Shown here: one piece after another, positions 15,315 to 23,959 of the stretch
Numbering within the stretch: position 1 is the first letter of the stretch
How the letters are laid out: every line of letters begins with the position of its first letter
Origin: Hymenobacter sp. ISL-91
GTDB lineage: Bacteria > Bacteroidota > Bacteroidia > Cytophagales > Hymenobacteraceae
Assembly: GCF_018613725.1 (NCBI RefSeq)
Contig: NZ_JAGGPS010000014.1
Location: forward strand, 1-64,000
Direction of reading: 5' to 3'
DNA: 64,000 nucleotides
Position numbers and translations under genes: made by a program
Notes under the pieces: model-generated
Told to the model about the DNA's origin: nothing
What the model saw: only the letters and a program-made list of their open reading frames with translations
Databases searched by the model: none

Positions 15315-16070
15315 ATGTATAGTCCATATCTATACCTACCAATTGTTATAGTGGCTTGGTTGGTTACTTCATGCGGCACGTCGCAGGTTAGCAGTATGGC
15401 TTCCCCTTCCTCACAGGAAATTACACGCCTAGCTTATTCTGTATCGGCGCAGCCTAAAGTGTTTGAAACTTCTTTTTTTCCGGGCACAACGATTCAGCAT
15501 AATAACATCACATTTCGCTTTACGCGCACTTATTTGGGCGACTTGCCCGTTCCTACCGGGCGCATTGTGGTTACCGACCCCATTTTATTGGAGTCAGAAT
15601 CTTTGCCTTTTACCACAGTATTTCCCAAGGGTGATTTTCCTGTTGAACTAGCTATAGCACATTTCGGCGACGACGAGCGAGTGGCTTTTGCGCGAATTTT
15701 ATTTTCGGCAGAACCTGTAGCGGCTTGGACTATGGCTTTGCTTGCCGGGCAGAAGCCGCTTCCCATTACTGGTGAGGAGTATTATGGCTACTCAGTTGAT
15801 AGCGGTTCCGGGCTTTTCATCGACAGCACTTATCTGCGCGGCTTCAACCAGTATTTATCAGCCGATAACAAAAATTTCAGCCATGTCTTCACCGATTATT
15901 TGGCTGAAAACCAGCAGAAACCCGGTATACTTTACACTGCGCAGGGCAATACGCTGGCAACTTTTTCGACAGGTTTAGGTGATGGTTATTATGCGACCTA
16001 CATTGGGTTTGATGCTCAGCACCGACCCTGCCGGCTGCTAACCGATTTTCAGTTGATAAAGTGGCAATAG
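15315..16070 (+). CDS. DUF4241 lipoprotein
   Basis: 251 residues with a lipoprotein signal (AWLVTSC). The body has the DUF4241 pattern: PTGRIVVTDPILL, FPKGDFPVELAIAHFGDDE, RVAFARILFS, YYGYSVDSGSGLFID, a central variable region, TLATFSTGLGDGYYATYIGFD, and a closing LLTDFQL. The domain is known mostly from uncharacterised proteins; some relatives lie in toxin-immunity neighbourhoods (recalled, not checked). The sequence is visibly richer in A and T than the flanking MerR and dprA genes, which suggests later acquisition. The function is unknown. Confidence 0.8.
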   Translation: MYSPYLYLPIVIVAWLVTSCGTSQVSSMASPSSQEITRLAYSVSAQPKVFETSFFPGTTIQHNNITFRFTRTYLGDLPVPTGRIVVTDPILLESESLPFTTVFPKGDFPVELAIAHFGDDERVAFARILFSAEPVAAWTMALLAGQKPLPITGEEYYGYSVDSGSGLFIDSTYLRGFNQYLSADNKNFSHVFTDYLAENQQKPGILYTAQGNTLATFSTGLGDGYYATYIGFDAQHRPCRLLTDFQLIKWQ

Positions 16071-16083
16071 CCCTTTCGCCTAG

Positions 16084-17220
16084 ATGTCTAGTTTACTTGA
16101 CGATACCCTCCTCCACGAAGTCGCCCTGACGTTGTTCCCGAACGTAGGGCCGCAGCTGACGCGGCAGCTGATGAGCTATGCCGGCTCGGCCCGCAACGCG
16201 CTGCACCTGCCATCGGGCAAGCTGCTGCGAATTCCGGGCGTGGGGCCAGCCACGGCGGGCATCCTCACGGGCAAGTCGCGTACTGAGGCGCTTAACCAAG
16301 CCGAAGCCGCGTTGCGCCGGGCCGAGAAAGAGGGCGTGCAGCTGCTGTTTTATACCAGCAAGGCGTTTCCGGCGCGGCTCAAGCTGGTACCCGACGCCCC
16401 GGCCCTGCTTTATTACCAAGGCACCGCCGACCTTAACTACCCCAAAACGCTGGCCTTGGTAGGTACGCGCCAAGCCACCGACTATGGCCGCGAGCAAACC
16501 GAGCGGCTCATCAAAGGTGTGGCCGCGCACCGCCCGCTCATCGTGAGCGGCTTAGCCTACGGCATCGACATTGCCGCCCACCGCGCTGCCCTGCAGGAAG
16601 GCCTGGAAACGGTGGGCGTAATGGCCACCGGCCTTGATGTGCTGTACCCGGCCGTGCACCGCAAAACGGCCGAGAAAATGCTGACGCAGGGCGGCCTGCT
16701 CACCGAATTTCCCTTCGGCACCCCGCCCGATAAGTACAACTTCCCCTCGCGCAACCGCATTATTGCGGGCCTTTCGGACGGGACAGTGGTGGTGGAAGCG
16801 GCCAAGAAAGGCGGGGCGCTGATAACAGCCGACCTGGCCCAGGGCTACGACCGGGACGTGCTGGCCGTACCCGGGCCGCTGGGTTCGGCCGCGTCCGAAG
16901 GCTGCCACGAGCTCATCAAGAGCAACAAAGCCGCCCTTTATTCGGAACCCCGCGACATTGAGCAGCTGCTCAACTGGGACCTGGCCCTGCACCTGCACGG
17001 CCGCCCCAAGGCCCCCAAAACCTTCGACCCGCTTGATTTCACAGTCGACGAATTTGGCCTGCTGACCGTGCTGCAGGCCGCGCCCAACCGTGAGGAACAC
17101 CTCGACGCGCTGGCCTGGAAAGCCCAGCTGCCGGTGCATCTGGTGGCCGGTATATTGCTGAGCCTGGAGTTCGGGGGCGTGATAAAAGCGTTGCCCGGCA
17201 AGCGGTTTGCGCTGGTTTAA
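16084..17220 (+). CDS. dprA: DNA-processing protein DprA
   Basis: DprA loads RecA on incoming single-stranded DNA during natural transformation. The 378-residue protein has an N-terminal helix-hairpin-helix segment (LLRIPGVGPATAGILTG), the Rossmann-like core with VGTRQATDYG, VSGLAYGIDIAAHRAAL, TGLDVLYPAVHR, FPSRNRIIAGLSDGTVVVEA, SGALITA-like KKGGALITADLA and VPGPLGS, and a C-terminal winged helix (about 315-378). This is the full three-domain layout. The start ATG lies 13 bases after the DUF4241 stop, so cotranscription is possible. Confidence 0.97.
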   Translation: MSSLLDDTLLHEVALTLFPNVGPQLTRQLMSYAGSARNALHLPSGKLLRIPGVGPATAGILTGKSRTEALNQAEAALRRAEKEGVQLLFYTSKAFPARLKLVPDAPALLYYQGTADLNYPKTLALVGTRQATDYGREQTERLIKGVAAHRPLIVSGLAYGIDIAAHRAALQEGLETVGVMATGLDVLYPAVHRKTAEKMLTQGGLLTEFPFGTPPDKYNFPSRNRIIAGLSDGTVVVEAAKKGGALITADLAQGYDRDVLAVPGPLGSAASEGCHELIKSNKAALYSEPRDIEQLLNWDLALHLHGRPKAPKTFDPLDFTVDEFGLLTVLQAAPNREEHLDALAWKAQLPVHLVAGILLSLEFGGVIKALPGKRFALV

Positions 17221-17276
17221 GCGGTTGGTATCTCAACTGAAGCCATTGGTTTCCCTGACAGCTATCAACTAACCTC

Positions 17277-18113
17277 ATGCTTCTCTACAACAGCCAGCTT
17301 TATCCAGAATCTACGTTTGCGCTGCCCCTGCCCAACCGCGGCCTGCAGTTCAACGACGGGTTCTTTGAGACGCTGGTGTGGGCCGAGGGCGGCCTGCGCT
17401 ACGGCCCGCAACACCTGGCGCGCATGCAACGGGCCGCCGCCGTGCTGGCCCTACCGCTGCCCGCGGCGCTGGCCACGCTGGCAGCCCTGACGGCCGCGCT
17501 GGGCCGGCTAGTAGCGGCCCAGCCCGAGCCGGCTACACCGCAGCGGCTGCGGTTGCAGCTCTGGCGGCCCGGCGGGGGCCTGTATACGCCGCCCGAATAC
17601 AGCGCGCCGGCCGAGTGGCTGGCCACGGCCCGGCCGTTTGAGGAGCGCACGGCGCCGGTGGCGCGGGCTGGCTTCAGTACAAAAGTACAGACCCAGCACA
17701 GCCCGGTATCATTCTGCAAAGGCCCTAATGCGCTGCTGTATGTGCTGGCCGCCCGCGAACGGCAGCAGCACGAACTTGATGAAATTATACTGCTTTCGGC
17801 GGCCGGGCATGTAGCAGAGGCGGGCGCGGCGGCCGTGGGCTGGGTGCGCAACGGCGCGGTGTACGTACCGGCTGAGGCGGCGGGCGGCGTGAGCAGCGTA
17901 CGACTGGCCCACCTGCGCGGCGCGGCGGCGCGGTTGGGCGTGGTCTGGCACGAAGGCCTGTATGAGCCAGCAGCGCTACTGGCCGCCGAAGCCGTGTTTA
18001 CGGCCAGCGTGGCGGGCCTACGGCCGGTGCAGCAGGTAGAAGGCCAAGCGTTCGACTCGGCGGCGCACCCGCTGTTGCGGCAGTTACAGGCCGCCGATGC
18101 TGCGGTAACTTAG
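17277..18113 (+). CDS. Aminotransferase class IV (aminodeoxychorismate lyase or branched-chain type)
   Basis: A PLP enzyme of fold type IV, 278 residues. The N-terminal strand (LPNRGLQFNDGFFETLVW) and HLARMQRAAAVLALPLP are family hallmarks. The PLP lysine is in VSFCKGPNALLYVLA. EIILLSAAGHVAEAGAAAVGW is the conserved phosphate-binding turn (usually L..G.V.E....N); the usual Asn is missing here. The sequence fits 4-amino-4-deoxychorismate lyase (PabC) in folate synthesis better than the branched-chain group because of its length and the adjacent folate-dependent thymidylate synthase. The two cannot be separated by eye, so no symbol is given. Confidence 0.85.
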   Translation: MLLYNSQLYPESTFALPLPNRGLQFNDGFFETLVWAEGGLRYGPQHLARMQRAAAVLALPLPAALATLAALTAALGRLVAAQPEPATPQRLRLQLWRPGGGLYTPPEYSAPAEWLATARPFEERTAPVARAGFSTKVQTQHSPVSFCKGPNALLYVLAARERQQHELDEIILLSAAGHVAEAGAAAVGWVRNGAVYVPAEAAGGVSSVRLAHLRGAAARLGVVWHEGLYEPAALLAAEAVFTASVAGLRPVQQVEGQAFDSAAHPLLRQLQAADAAVT

Positions 18114-18142
18114 GCAGGTTGGCAGGTGCTCACTGGCCACGC

Positions 18143-18367
18143 TTAGCGCTGCTTCTGGCGATGCTGGCGCTGCAACTGCATCCAGCTTTCCATGTGGCGC
18201 ACCAGGTCGGCCTCCGTCACATCGTTCTCGCGCAGGATCTGGCGGCGGTCGAAGGCAGGGTTTTCCAGCGAATACAGGGCAACCCAGGCCCGGTGCTTGC
18301 GCGAGAGACCTGGCATTCCGTCTTCAGGGTCAGCAGCCGGGTCGAGGTCAGACGAAGAATTCAGCAT
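18143..18367 (-). CDS. Small hypothetical protein
   Basis: A 74-residue charged, helical protein (RKHRAWVALYSLENPAFDRRQILRE region followed by EADLVRHMESWMQLQRQ). No recognised domain, signal peptide or cysteine. It is convergent with the aminotransferase gene and lies downstream of thyA on the same strand. The predicted helical pattern and clean intergenic position support it as real, but no function can be assigned. Confidence 0.55.
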   Translation of the reverse strand: MLNSSSDLDPAADPEDGMPGLSRKHRAWVALYSLENPAFDRRQILRENDVTEADLVRHMESWMQLQRQHRQKQR

Positions 18368-18431
18368 CGCCCAGTTACGAAACCGGTAGCCGTTTGGATT
18401 GGGGTAGCCTTACGAAATTGCTAGCGCCGTA

Positions 18432-19226
18432 TTACACCGCCACTGGAGCTTTGATGGCGGGCCAGGGGTCGTAATTTTCCAGCGTAAAATCTTCGTAGCG
18501 AAAGTCGAAGATGTTGGTAACGGCTGGATTGAGGCGCATAGCGGGCAGCGGGCGCGGCTCGCGGGTGAGTTGCAGGGTAGCCTGCTCCAGGTGGTTGCTG
18601 TAGAGGTGGGTGTCGCCGCCGGTCCAGATGAATTCGCCGGGCTCCAGGCCCGTTACCTGGGCCATCATCAGCGTAAGCAGCGCGTAAGAGGCAATATTGA
18701 ACGGCACGCCCAGAAACACGTCGGCGGAGCGCTGGTAGAGCTGGCACGAGAGGCGGCCGTCGGCCACGTAAAACTGAAACAGGGCGTGGCAGGGCGTCAG
18801 GCGCATTTGGGGCAGCTCGGCCACGTTCCAGGCTGATACTACCATGCGGCGCGAGTCGGGCTGAGTGCGCAGCAGGTGCACCATCTGGGTTATCTGGTCG
18901 ATGCTCTGGCCGTCGGGGGCCCGCCAGCTGCGCCACTGCTGCCCGTAAATAGGGCCCAGCTCGCCGTTTTCATCCGCCCACTCGCGCCAGATGCTCACGC
19001 CCACGTCTTCGAGCGACTGGTTGCTGGTGTCGCCGCGCAGAAACCACAGCAGCTCGTGGATGATGCTTTTGAGGTGGACTTTTTTGGTGGTAACGAGTGG
19101 AAAACCAGCTTGCAGATCAAACCGCATCTGGTGGCCAAACACCGAGAGCGTACCGGTACCGGTACGGTCGGTTTTGCGGGTGCCGTGGTCGAGGATGTGC
19201 TGAAGAAGGGCGTGGTACTGAAGCAT
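18432..19226 (-). CDS. thyA: Thymidylate synthase
   Basis: Makes dTMP from dUMP using methylene-tetrahydrofolate. With the start at 19226 ([15 protein letters not shown]) the length is 264 residues, equal to the classical bacterial enzyme; the longer frame to 19307 is not conserved. Visible motifs are [31 protein letters not shown], the catalytic Cys in [30 protein letters not shown] and [13 protein letters not shown]. The C-terminus ends APVAV, the expected terminal Val. A dihydrofolate reductase is usually nearby but none is seen here. Confidence 0.98.
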   Translation of the reverse strand: MLQYHALLQHILDHGTRKTDRTGTGTLSVFGHQMRFDLQAGFPLVTTKKVHLKSIIHELLWFLRGDTSNQSLEDVGVSIWREWADENGELGPIYGQQWRSWRAPDGQSIDQITQMVHLLRTQPDSRRMVVSAWNVAELPQMRLTPCHALFQFYVADGRLSCQLYQRSADVFLGVPFNIASYALLTLMMAQVTGLEPGEFIWTGGDTHLYSNHLEQATLQLTREPRPLPAMRLNPAVTNIFDFRYEDFTLENYDPWPAIKAPVAV

Positions 19227-19329
19227 AGCGACCGGAAAGAACGGGTTGACGGGCCCAAAAATAGAAAAAGCCGCCCGGTTGAGGCAGCTTTTGTTGTGGG
19301 CTTGCACATGGCTCAGGCGGAGGCCTCCT

Positions 19330-19626
19330 TTACCGCTTGCTGATTTTGTTGTGCGTAATGCTGCGCTGCTGGTCGCTCTTGAAGCCGCTCATGCCGCTGG
19401 GGCGCCGGGCGCGGTGCTTGGTGGCCCGGCCGCTCACCCGGGCCCGCCACATCCGAAATGAGGAGCCTTTCAACTCGCGGCGCATGAGAACGATAACATC
19501 TTTTTCGGCCAGCCCGAACTGCGCCTCAATGGCCTCAAATGGGGTACGGTCTTCCCAGCCCATTTCGATAACACGGTCGAGGTCGGTGGCAGACAAAGCA
19601 TCGAGAAGGGCAAAACCAGCGGGCAT
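19330..19626 (-). CDS. TIGR03643 family protein (DUF2805)
   Basis: A 98-residue protein. The core [19 protein letters not shown], then [20 protein letters not shown], then [15 protein letters not shown] is the conserved block of this family, and the end THNKISKR is also typical. The start at 19626 (MPAGFALLD) excludes a non-conserved extension to 19782. The family may be a small nucleic-acid-binding protein, judging by its basic C-terminal half (inference). Its role is not established. Confidence 0.88.
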   Translation of the reverse strand: MPAGFALLDALSATDLDRVIEMGWEDRTPFEAIEAQFGLAEKDVIVLMRRELKGSSFRMWRARVSGRATKHRARRPSGMSGFKSDQQRSITHNKISKR

Positions 19627-19711
19627 AGCAGTGAGTCTATTCAGAAGACAGTAAGACCGGTATGCTGCGCCGGATGTTTTGGGTAGTATAGCCCCTGGGA
19701 AGCGTAGGCAG

Positions 19712-22414
19712 TTACCTGGGCAGCGGAGCTTCATCCTTGCTTTCGCTGAGCTTTTGCGCCAGTTTCTGCGGAACTCCCACATTATGAAACAGGCCGCTTA
19801 CAATCCCCTGGCGCCACAGCGTAAACATCGAAAAGCGAGGCTCGCGGGTAGAAGTCATCTGGCCGGTTTCAAATTTGCCGCGTTTGCGGGGGTTCTGGTC
19901 GCGGATAACCACCACATTCACCAGCTTGGACTTGATGCGACTAAACAACGATTTTTCGATTTCTTCTTCTCCGTAGTTGAGCAGCGTTAGTTGCAGGCCC
20001 GAGTACGAGGCCCAGGTGGTGCCCCTTACCCCCCGGCGGTCGGCGCGCATAGCAAAGCGCAGGCTGCGCAGCTCGCCGCTCTTAAACCGAACCAGCCGGG
20101 TAGGCACCGTCATCGGATTAAGCAGCGAAAACGAGCCGGGGCCAAACGCCCCCCATACCCGATGCCGACCTTGCGGATCGAGCAAGTACATCGAAACCTG
20201 GGCATCGAGCCGGCAGCGGTTCTGCAGGTACGTGGTGGCCCGGCCGGTGAGTGGGGTGGCGGCTGTCTGGCGCCCGGGGTCGTTGCTCAGGTTGAAGAAG
20301 CGCCCGTTGAAGCGGTTAATGCTCAGCCGGCCCACAATGGGCGTAAGCGGACTGCGGTAGCTGGAGTAAAGGTTGCCATTCCGGATAATGAGCTGCCGCA
20401 CATCAACGAGCACGGGCAATTCGCGCATCTGCTCGGGCGATACTTTGGAGTAGTTTGGGTTGATGGGGCCGCGCCCATCCGAGACAATGCGCACAACCGG
20501 ACTCTGCGCCGTGAGGCGCGCAGCCCGGAAGTCACTGCGGCTCACCAAGGCCGCAAAGTCGAGGCCCTCGGCCCTGAGCGAGCGGACCCGGATAGAAACA
20601 GCCGGTGCCTGGTAGCCCTTGTGCCGGTTCATGCCGGCCGCCGAATATTTTGGGGTGAGCGACATGGTATTGAACACCAGAGTACGGGCATCGGTATCGA
20701 GGTACATAGTCTGGCTGGCGGCCTGGTAATAGGGCAGGTCGAAGGGCACCGTAATGCGGCCGGAACGGGCCTGCCACGACCTGGCATACGCAATTCGGGC
20801 AGGCATACGGGCGGCCAGCGAGTCGATGCGGATGGCGGAGCCAGTGAGGAAGAGGCCGGAAATAGTTGGCGCATGGCGCAGGCCTCCGAATTGTATATCG
20901 GCGTTCTGTACCACGAACCGGCCCAGCTCGGAGCGCCGCACCACGCCCGACAGCAGCTTCCAGACCGGGGGCGGTGGCTGAGCAGGCGGGGTGAAGTGCA
21001 GGCGAGGGTTGCTGAGAGTCAGGCTATCGGCCCGAAGTAAGCGCTGCTGCAGGGCGTTGGCATCGAGCCCGCGCAGGGCAAGCCGGGGCAGCGTGAGGCT
21101 GACGCGCACGGCGCCGGGCGGGCCCTGGCCCGGTGCCGGCGGCCGAATAAGTACCGAGTGAAGCGTTAGCGCCCGGGTCCGCGTAGAGAGCTGCGCGCTG
21201 GTCAGGCGCAGGGTGTGGGCAGCCGCTGCGGCCTGGGTCGGCCCCAGGCGCACGTCCCAGCTTTCGGCAGAAAACGCGCGGGCCGAGTCGGAAGCTACTG
21301 CCGGAGTATACTGCAGGCCCGCGCCCAGCAGCGCCAGCTGGTGTATCTTCAGGTAGCCATCCGCCCCTGTCACTTCAACCGCCCCCTGCTCTATTTGCAG
21401 GTGCGCCAGGTGCAACTGGCGCAGATACGCCGGGGCAGAGCCCAAGCCCGGGGCGGTTGCCTGAGCCATCAGCCGGGCCGCCAGCCGGGGGCTTTGCAAG
21501 TGCAGCGAATCGGCCCGGAACCGGCGCCTCTGCTGCAGGGCCGCCAAGTCGAAGCCGCTCAGGCGCAAGCGCGCAAGGGCAAAATCAACCTGCGTATGAG
21601 CTGGCTGGTACGGCCGCTGGGGCTCAATCCGGAGCGAGTCGAGCTGCAATAGCCGGCGGGTAGTGGAGAGGTGCGCGGCAGCCACGCGCACGCGGTGGCC
21701 CGCGGCCTGGCCCCGGGCCCGTTGTAGTTGCAACGACCAGGCGGCCGCGTAGCCGAGGCGCTGGGTGTCGGCGGCTCCGGCCGCACTAATAAGCAGGTGC
21801 TGGCCAGTAAGGTCGGCGCGCTCAATGCGGGCCGAATCAGGGCCGGGCCGGTAAACGACCTGCGTACTTAGCAACCCCAAGTAGGCTATGCGGAGGCCTT
21901 TGAGCCGCAGCGGCAGCCGTTCGTGCAGCGGTGCAGAACCGGTTTTGGCGGGTTTACTGGCCAGGGCCAGAACCTTTAGCTGGGCTGAATCCAGTACCAG
22001 GCTGTCGATGGGCACTACCCCTCGGCGCAACAGCGCCAGCAGCCCAACCCCCTGCACGCGGAGCCGGGCCACATCGAGATGCACACGGGGCAGCGAGTCG
22101 GCCAGTTGGCCGGCGGTGGGGCGCAGCCGCACCTGCCGTAGCCAGATGCTGCGCTGCCAGAGGCTGGTGCGCAATTCGCCCACTTGCAGGCGGTACTGGC
22201 CTTGGGTTTGGTTGGCTACCTGCTGCTCCAGCTCCTTATGCAGCCACTGGTCGAGGTACTGCGGGCCGAAGAGCAGCAGCGGCAGTAGCAGCGCCACAGC
22301 CGCCAGCAGCCAGCGCCCCCAGCGTCGGCCCGCTGGTGCGGGCTGCCCCGGCGGAGTGGCAGCAGCAGGAAAGCGAACAGAGGCGGGTGTTTCGGGCACG
22401 AGGTATTCTGGCAA
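19712..22414 (-). CDS. Large AsmA-like envelope protein
   Basis: 900 residues. One N-terminal membrane helix (WLLAAVALLLPLLLFGPQYL) follows a short Pro-rich cytoplasmic tail. The rest is a long run of beta-rich repeats of about 120 residues with recurring LRLKGLRIAYLGLL / LARLRLSGFDLAAL / LTLPRLALRGLDANAL and DSLxLxxPRL strings. This is the pattern of AsmA/TamB-like proteins that span the periplasm as a hydrophobic groove and are linked to lipid transport. No ATPase or enzyme motif is seen. AsmA-like is an inference from repeat pattern and topology. A strong hairpin lies just upstream of the start. Confidence 0.7.
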   Translation of the reverse strand: MPEYLVPETPASVRFPAAATPPGQPAPAGRRWGRWLLAAVALLLPLLLFGPQYLDQWLHKELEQQVANQTQGQYRLQVGELRTSLWQRSIWLRQVRLRPTAGQLADSLPRVHLDVARLRVQGVGLLALLRRGVVPIDSLVLDSAQLKVLALASKPAKTGSAPLHERLPLRLKGLRIAYLGLLSTQVVYRPGPDSARIERADLTGQHLLISAAGAADTQRLGYAAAWSLQLQRARGQAAGHRVRVAAAHLSTTRRLLQLDSLRIEPQRPYQPAHTQVDFALARLRLSGFDLAALQQRRRFRADSLHLQSPRLAARLMAQATAPGLGSAPAYLRQLHLAHLQIEQGAVEVTGADGYLKIHQLALLGAGLQYTPAVASDSARAFSAESWDVRLGPTQAAAAAHTLRLTSAQLSTRTRALTLHSVLIRPPAPGQGPPGAVRVSLTLPRLALRGLDANALQQRLLRADSLTLSNPRLHFTPPAQPPPPVWKLLSGVVRRSELGRFVVQNADIQFGGLRHAPTISGLFLTGSAIRIDSLAARMPARIAYARSWQARSGRITVPFDLPYYQAASQTMYLDTDARTLVFNTMSLTPKYSAAGMNRHKGYQAPAVSIRVRSLRAEGLDFAALVSRSDFRAARLTAQSPVVRIVSDGRGPINPNYSKVSPEQMRELPVLVDVRQLIIRNGNLYSSYRSPLTPIVGRLSINRFNGRFFNLSNDPGRQTAATPLTGRATTYLQNRCRLDAQVSMYLLDPQGRHRVWGAFGPGSFSLLNPMTVPTRLVRFKSGELRSLRFAMRADRRGVRGTTWASYSGLQLTLLNYGEEEIEKSLFSRIKSKLVNVVVIRDQNPRKRGKFETGQMTSTREPRFSMFTLWRQGIVSGLFHNVGVPQKLAQKLSESKDEAPLPR

Positions 22415-22441
22415 AGAAATCGGCTGGAAAGCAGCTATTTG

Positions 22442-22481
22442 CAGCCAGCAGCTTTTATTGGTGTATAAAAGCTGCTGGCTG
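22442..22481. terminator. Perfect 17-bp hairpin upstream of the AsmA-like gene
   Basis: The stem 22442-22458 (CAGCCAGCAGCTTTTAT) pairs fully with 22465-22481 across a 6-nt loop. It sits 28 bases upstream of the start at 22414, so it would fall in the mRNA leader or mark the end of a lost gene to its right. The AT-rich inner stem makes a classical terminator uncertain. Confidence 0.5.
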
Positions 22482-22966
22482 ATGCATAACGCTTATTGCT
22501 GCGGCCACCACTGCGCGCATGCAGGCATAACGGCAAAGTACCCCGCCGGGGTTATAGGCATGCATCGGCACGGTGCAGGGATAGAGCTGGTCCCGAACGG
22601 CCGCTGAACGAGTGCCCTTGAAGTGGCGGGTGAGGACGCGCCCCGCTCCTATGCCGTCCGCTATAGCCTGTATCAAACCTGACATACATGATTTGGTTCG
22701 GAGCAAATCGAGGGCTCACTGTTTGCTACTGCCTTAATACCGAACTACCGGGGCAGGTGTAGCAGCAATTCGCGGCCTTCTTCACCGCCGAGGCTACTGC
22801 CAGCCCCGCATGCGGGCCGAACCGTTGGTTGTGCACCCGCTGGGGGATATTTCACAGTTTTCTTCGCAGCTGCCGAAACTCCACAAAGTCAGCATCAACG
22901 AGTAATAACGGGTATAGCACACAGTTCTATACCAGGAGTGGTACAGCGGCAAAGTTGCATCAGCTT
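22482..22966. other. No intact gene recognised; imperfect inverted repeat and possible gene remnant
   Basis: About 485 bases with short frames that look like chance. An imperfect inverted repeat (GCATGCAGGCATAAC with GTTATAGGCATGC, about 22517-22565) is visible. On the minus strand around 22757-22800 an open tail reads GGEEGRELLLHLPR then stops, which could be the last residues of a lost gene. This is weak. Confidence 0.4.
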
Positions 22967-23452
22967 CTACCTGCTGTTTACCAGCACTGTGCGCCAGTCA
23001 TCGGTTTCGGCGTACTGCTTCACCACCCGCCCGCGCTCTGCCAGAAAACGGCACAAATACCGTTTCAGAACCAGCGCATCGACTACACGGCCCAGAAAGC
23101 CTAGTGGAGAAGCAAACCCAAACACGTCCCGCATGAGCGTGGCACCCGAATCCTGAACCTCAAAGTAATGCTCGTGCCACATATAGCGAAACGCGCCACG
23201 CTGCATTTCGTCGCGGAAGTAGCGGGGCGCGTCGAGCGCAGTTATCTGGCTGGTCAGCGTCTGCCAGATACCGAAGTGCCGGGCCCGAAACGTAACCGAG
23301 TCGCCAAGTTGCAGCTCGCCGCTCCGAACGCCGGCCACGATGGTTTCGCCGGTCTGGCGGGTAGAAATGGTGTGCAGGTCGACGCTCAGGGCCAGCCGAA
23401 AGCAACGTTCCGGCGGGGCGTTGATGTGCGTCAGGACTTCAAGGACGGACAT
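22967..23452 (-). CDS. SRPBCC (START-like) family protein
   Basis: A 161-residue ligand-binding helix-grip protein, the group often annotated as polyketide cyclase or cell-division inhibitor-like. Motifs are VLTHINAPPERCFRLALSVD, GVRSGELQLGDSVTFRARHFG, LTSQITALDAPRYFRDEMQRG, FRYMWHEHYFEVQDSGATLM and DVFGFASPLGFLGRVVDALVL. The start at 23452 is supported by a TATCTTTG box only three bases upstream, which implies a leaderless mRNA. The ligand is unknown. Confidence 0.85.
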   Translation of the reverse strand: MSVLEVLTHINAPPERCFRLALSVDLHTISTRQTGETIVAGVRSGELQLGDSVTFRARHFGIWQTLTSQITALDAPRYFRDEMQRGAFRYMWHEHYFEVQDSGATLMRDVFGFASPLGFLGRVVDALVLKRYLCRFLAERGRVVKQYAETDDWRTVLVNSR

Positions 23453-23455
23453 ATT

Positions 23456-23463
23456 CAAAGATA
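23456..23463 (-). promoter_or_regulatory. Putative -7 box TATCTTTG of the SRPBCC gene
   Basis: On the minus strand TATCTTTG is followed by AAT and then ATG. The spacing would put the transcription start at or very near the first coding base. Confidence 0.55.
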
Positions 23464-23472
23464 TGACATAAG

Positions 23473-23504
23473 AATGCCTCACGTGTTTTAGCACGTGAGG
23501 CATT
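23473..23504 (-). terminator. Terminator hairpin after the small Cys-rich gene
   Basis: A perfect 13-bp stem (23473-23485 with 23492-23504, AATGCCTCACGTG) with a 6-nt loop, just past the stop of the gene at 23529-23753. T-runs are weak. Confidence 0.65.
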
Positions 23505-23528
23505 TCTCCACTCGAATCCAGTTCACCA

Positions 23529-23753
23529 CTACAACGACTTCACGGCCGGCTTGGCGGCTGGCGTAGTGGCGGCGGTGCTGGTTTTGGCGTCTTTTTTCAT
23601 GCAGCACGAGGGCGTGCTGGCCATGGCGCAGGAGGCTTTGGCCTCGGTAGTGGCGGTGGCTTTCTTGGCCTTCTTGCCCTTGTCGCCTTCCGAGGCAGTG
23701 GCGGCCGAAGCGGTGAAGGCAAACAGGGCGAGGGCGAGCAGGACGTTTTTCAT
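23529..23753 (-). CDS. Small secreted Cys-rich hypothetical protein
   Basis: 74 residues. A signal peptide (MKNVLLALALFAFTASAATA) is followed by a Lys/Ala-rich segment and a Cys/Met cluster (SCAMASTPSCCMKK), then an Ala/Thr/Pro tail. Three cysteines and two methionines close together suggest metal binding in the periplasm, but this is inference. No family is recognised. It is followed by a hairpin terminator and is divergent from the exporter gene at 23960. Confidence 0.7.
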   Translation of the reverse strand: MKNVLLALALFAFTASAATASEGDKGKKAKKATATTEAKASCAMASTPSCCMKKDAKTSTAATTPAAKPAVKSL

Positions 23754-23959
23754 GACGACGAATGTGGTAGTGAAGGAAACAAATGCCCGAAAACGGCGGT
23801 TGGGTTTCGGCTGCTCCTAAAGTACGCAATGTCTGCCAGAACTCCCACGCGCCCGGCTCTGGTTTGGGCGCTTTCTACCGGGTAGTCTGCACCTTGTTTT
23901 ATTATCCCCGTGAAGCCGCCGCCCGGCTCTGTTGCCCGGCGGCGCGCGCTGCCTGATCT

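Noticed and set aside
22455..22706. 83-residue frame upstream of the AsmA-like gene
   Set aside because: It runs through a strong hairpin, has no conserved motif, and matches a chance frame.
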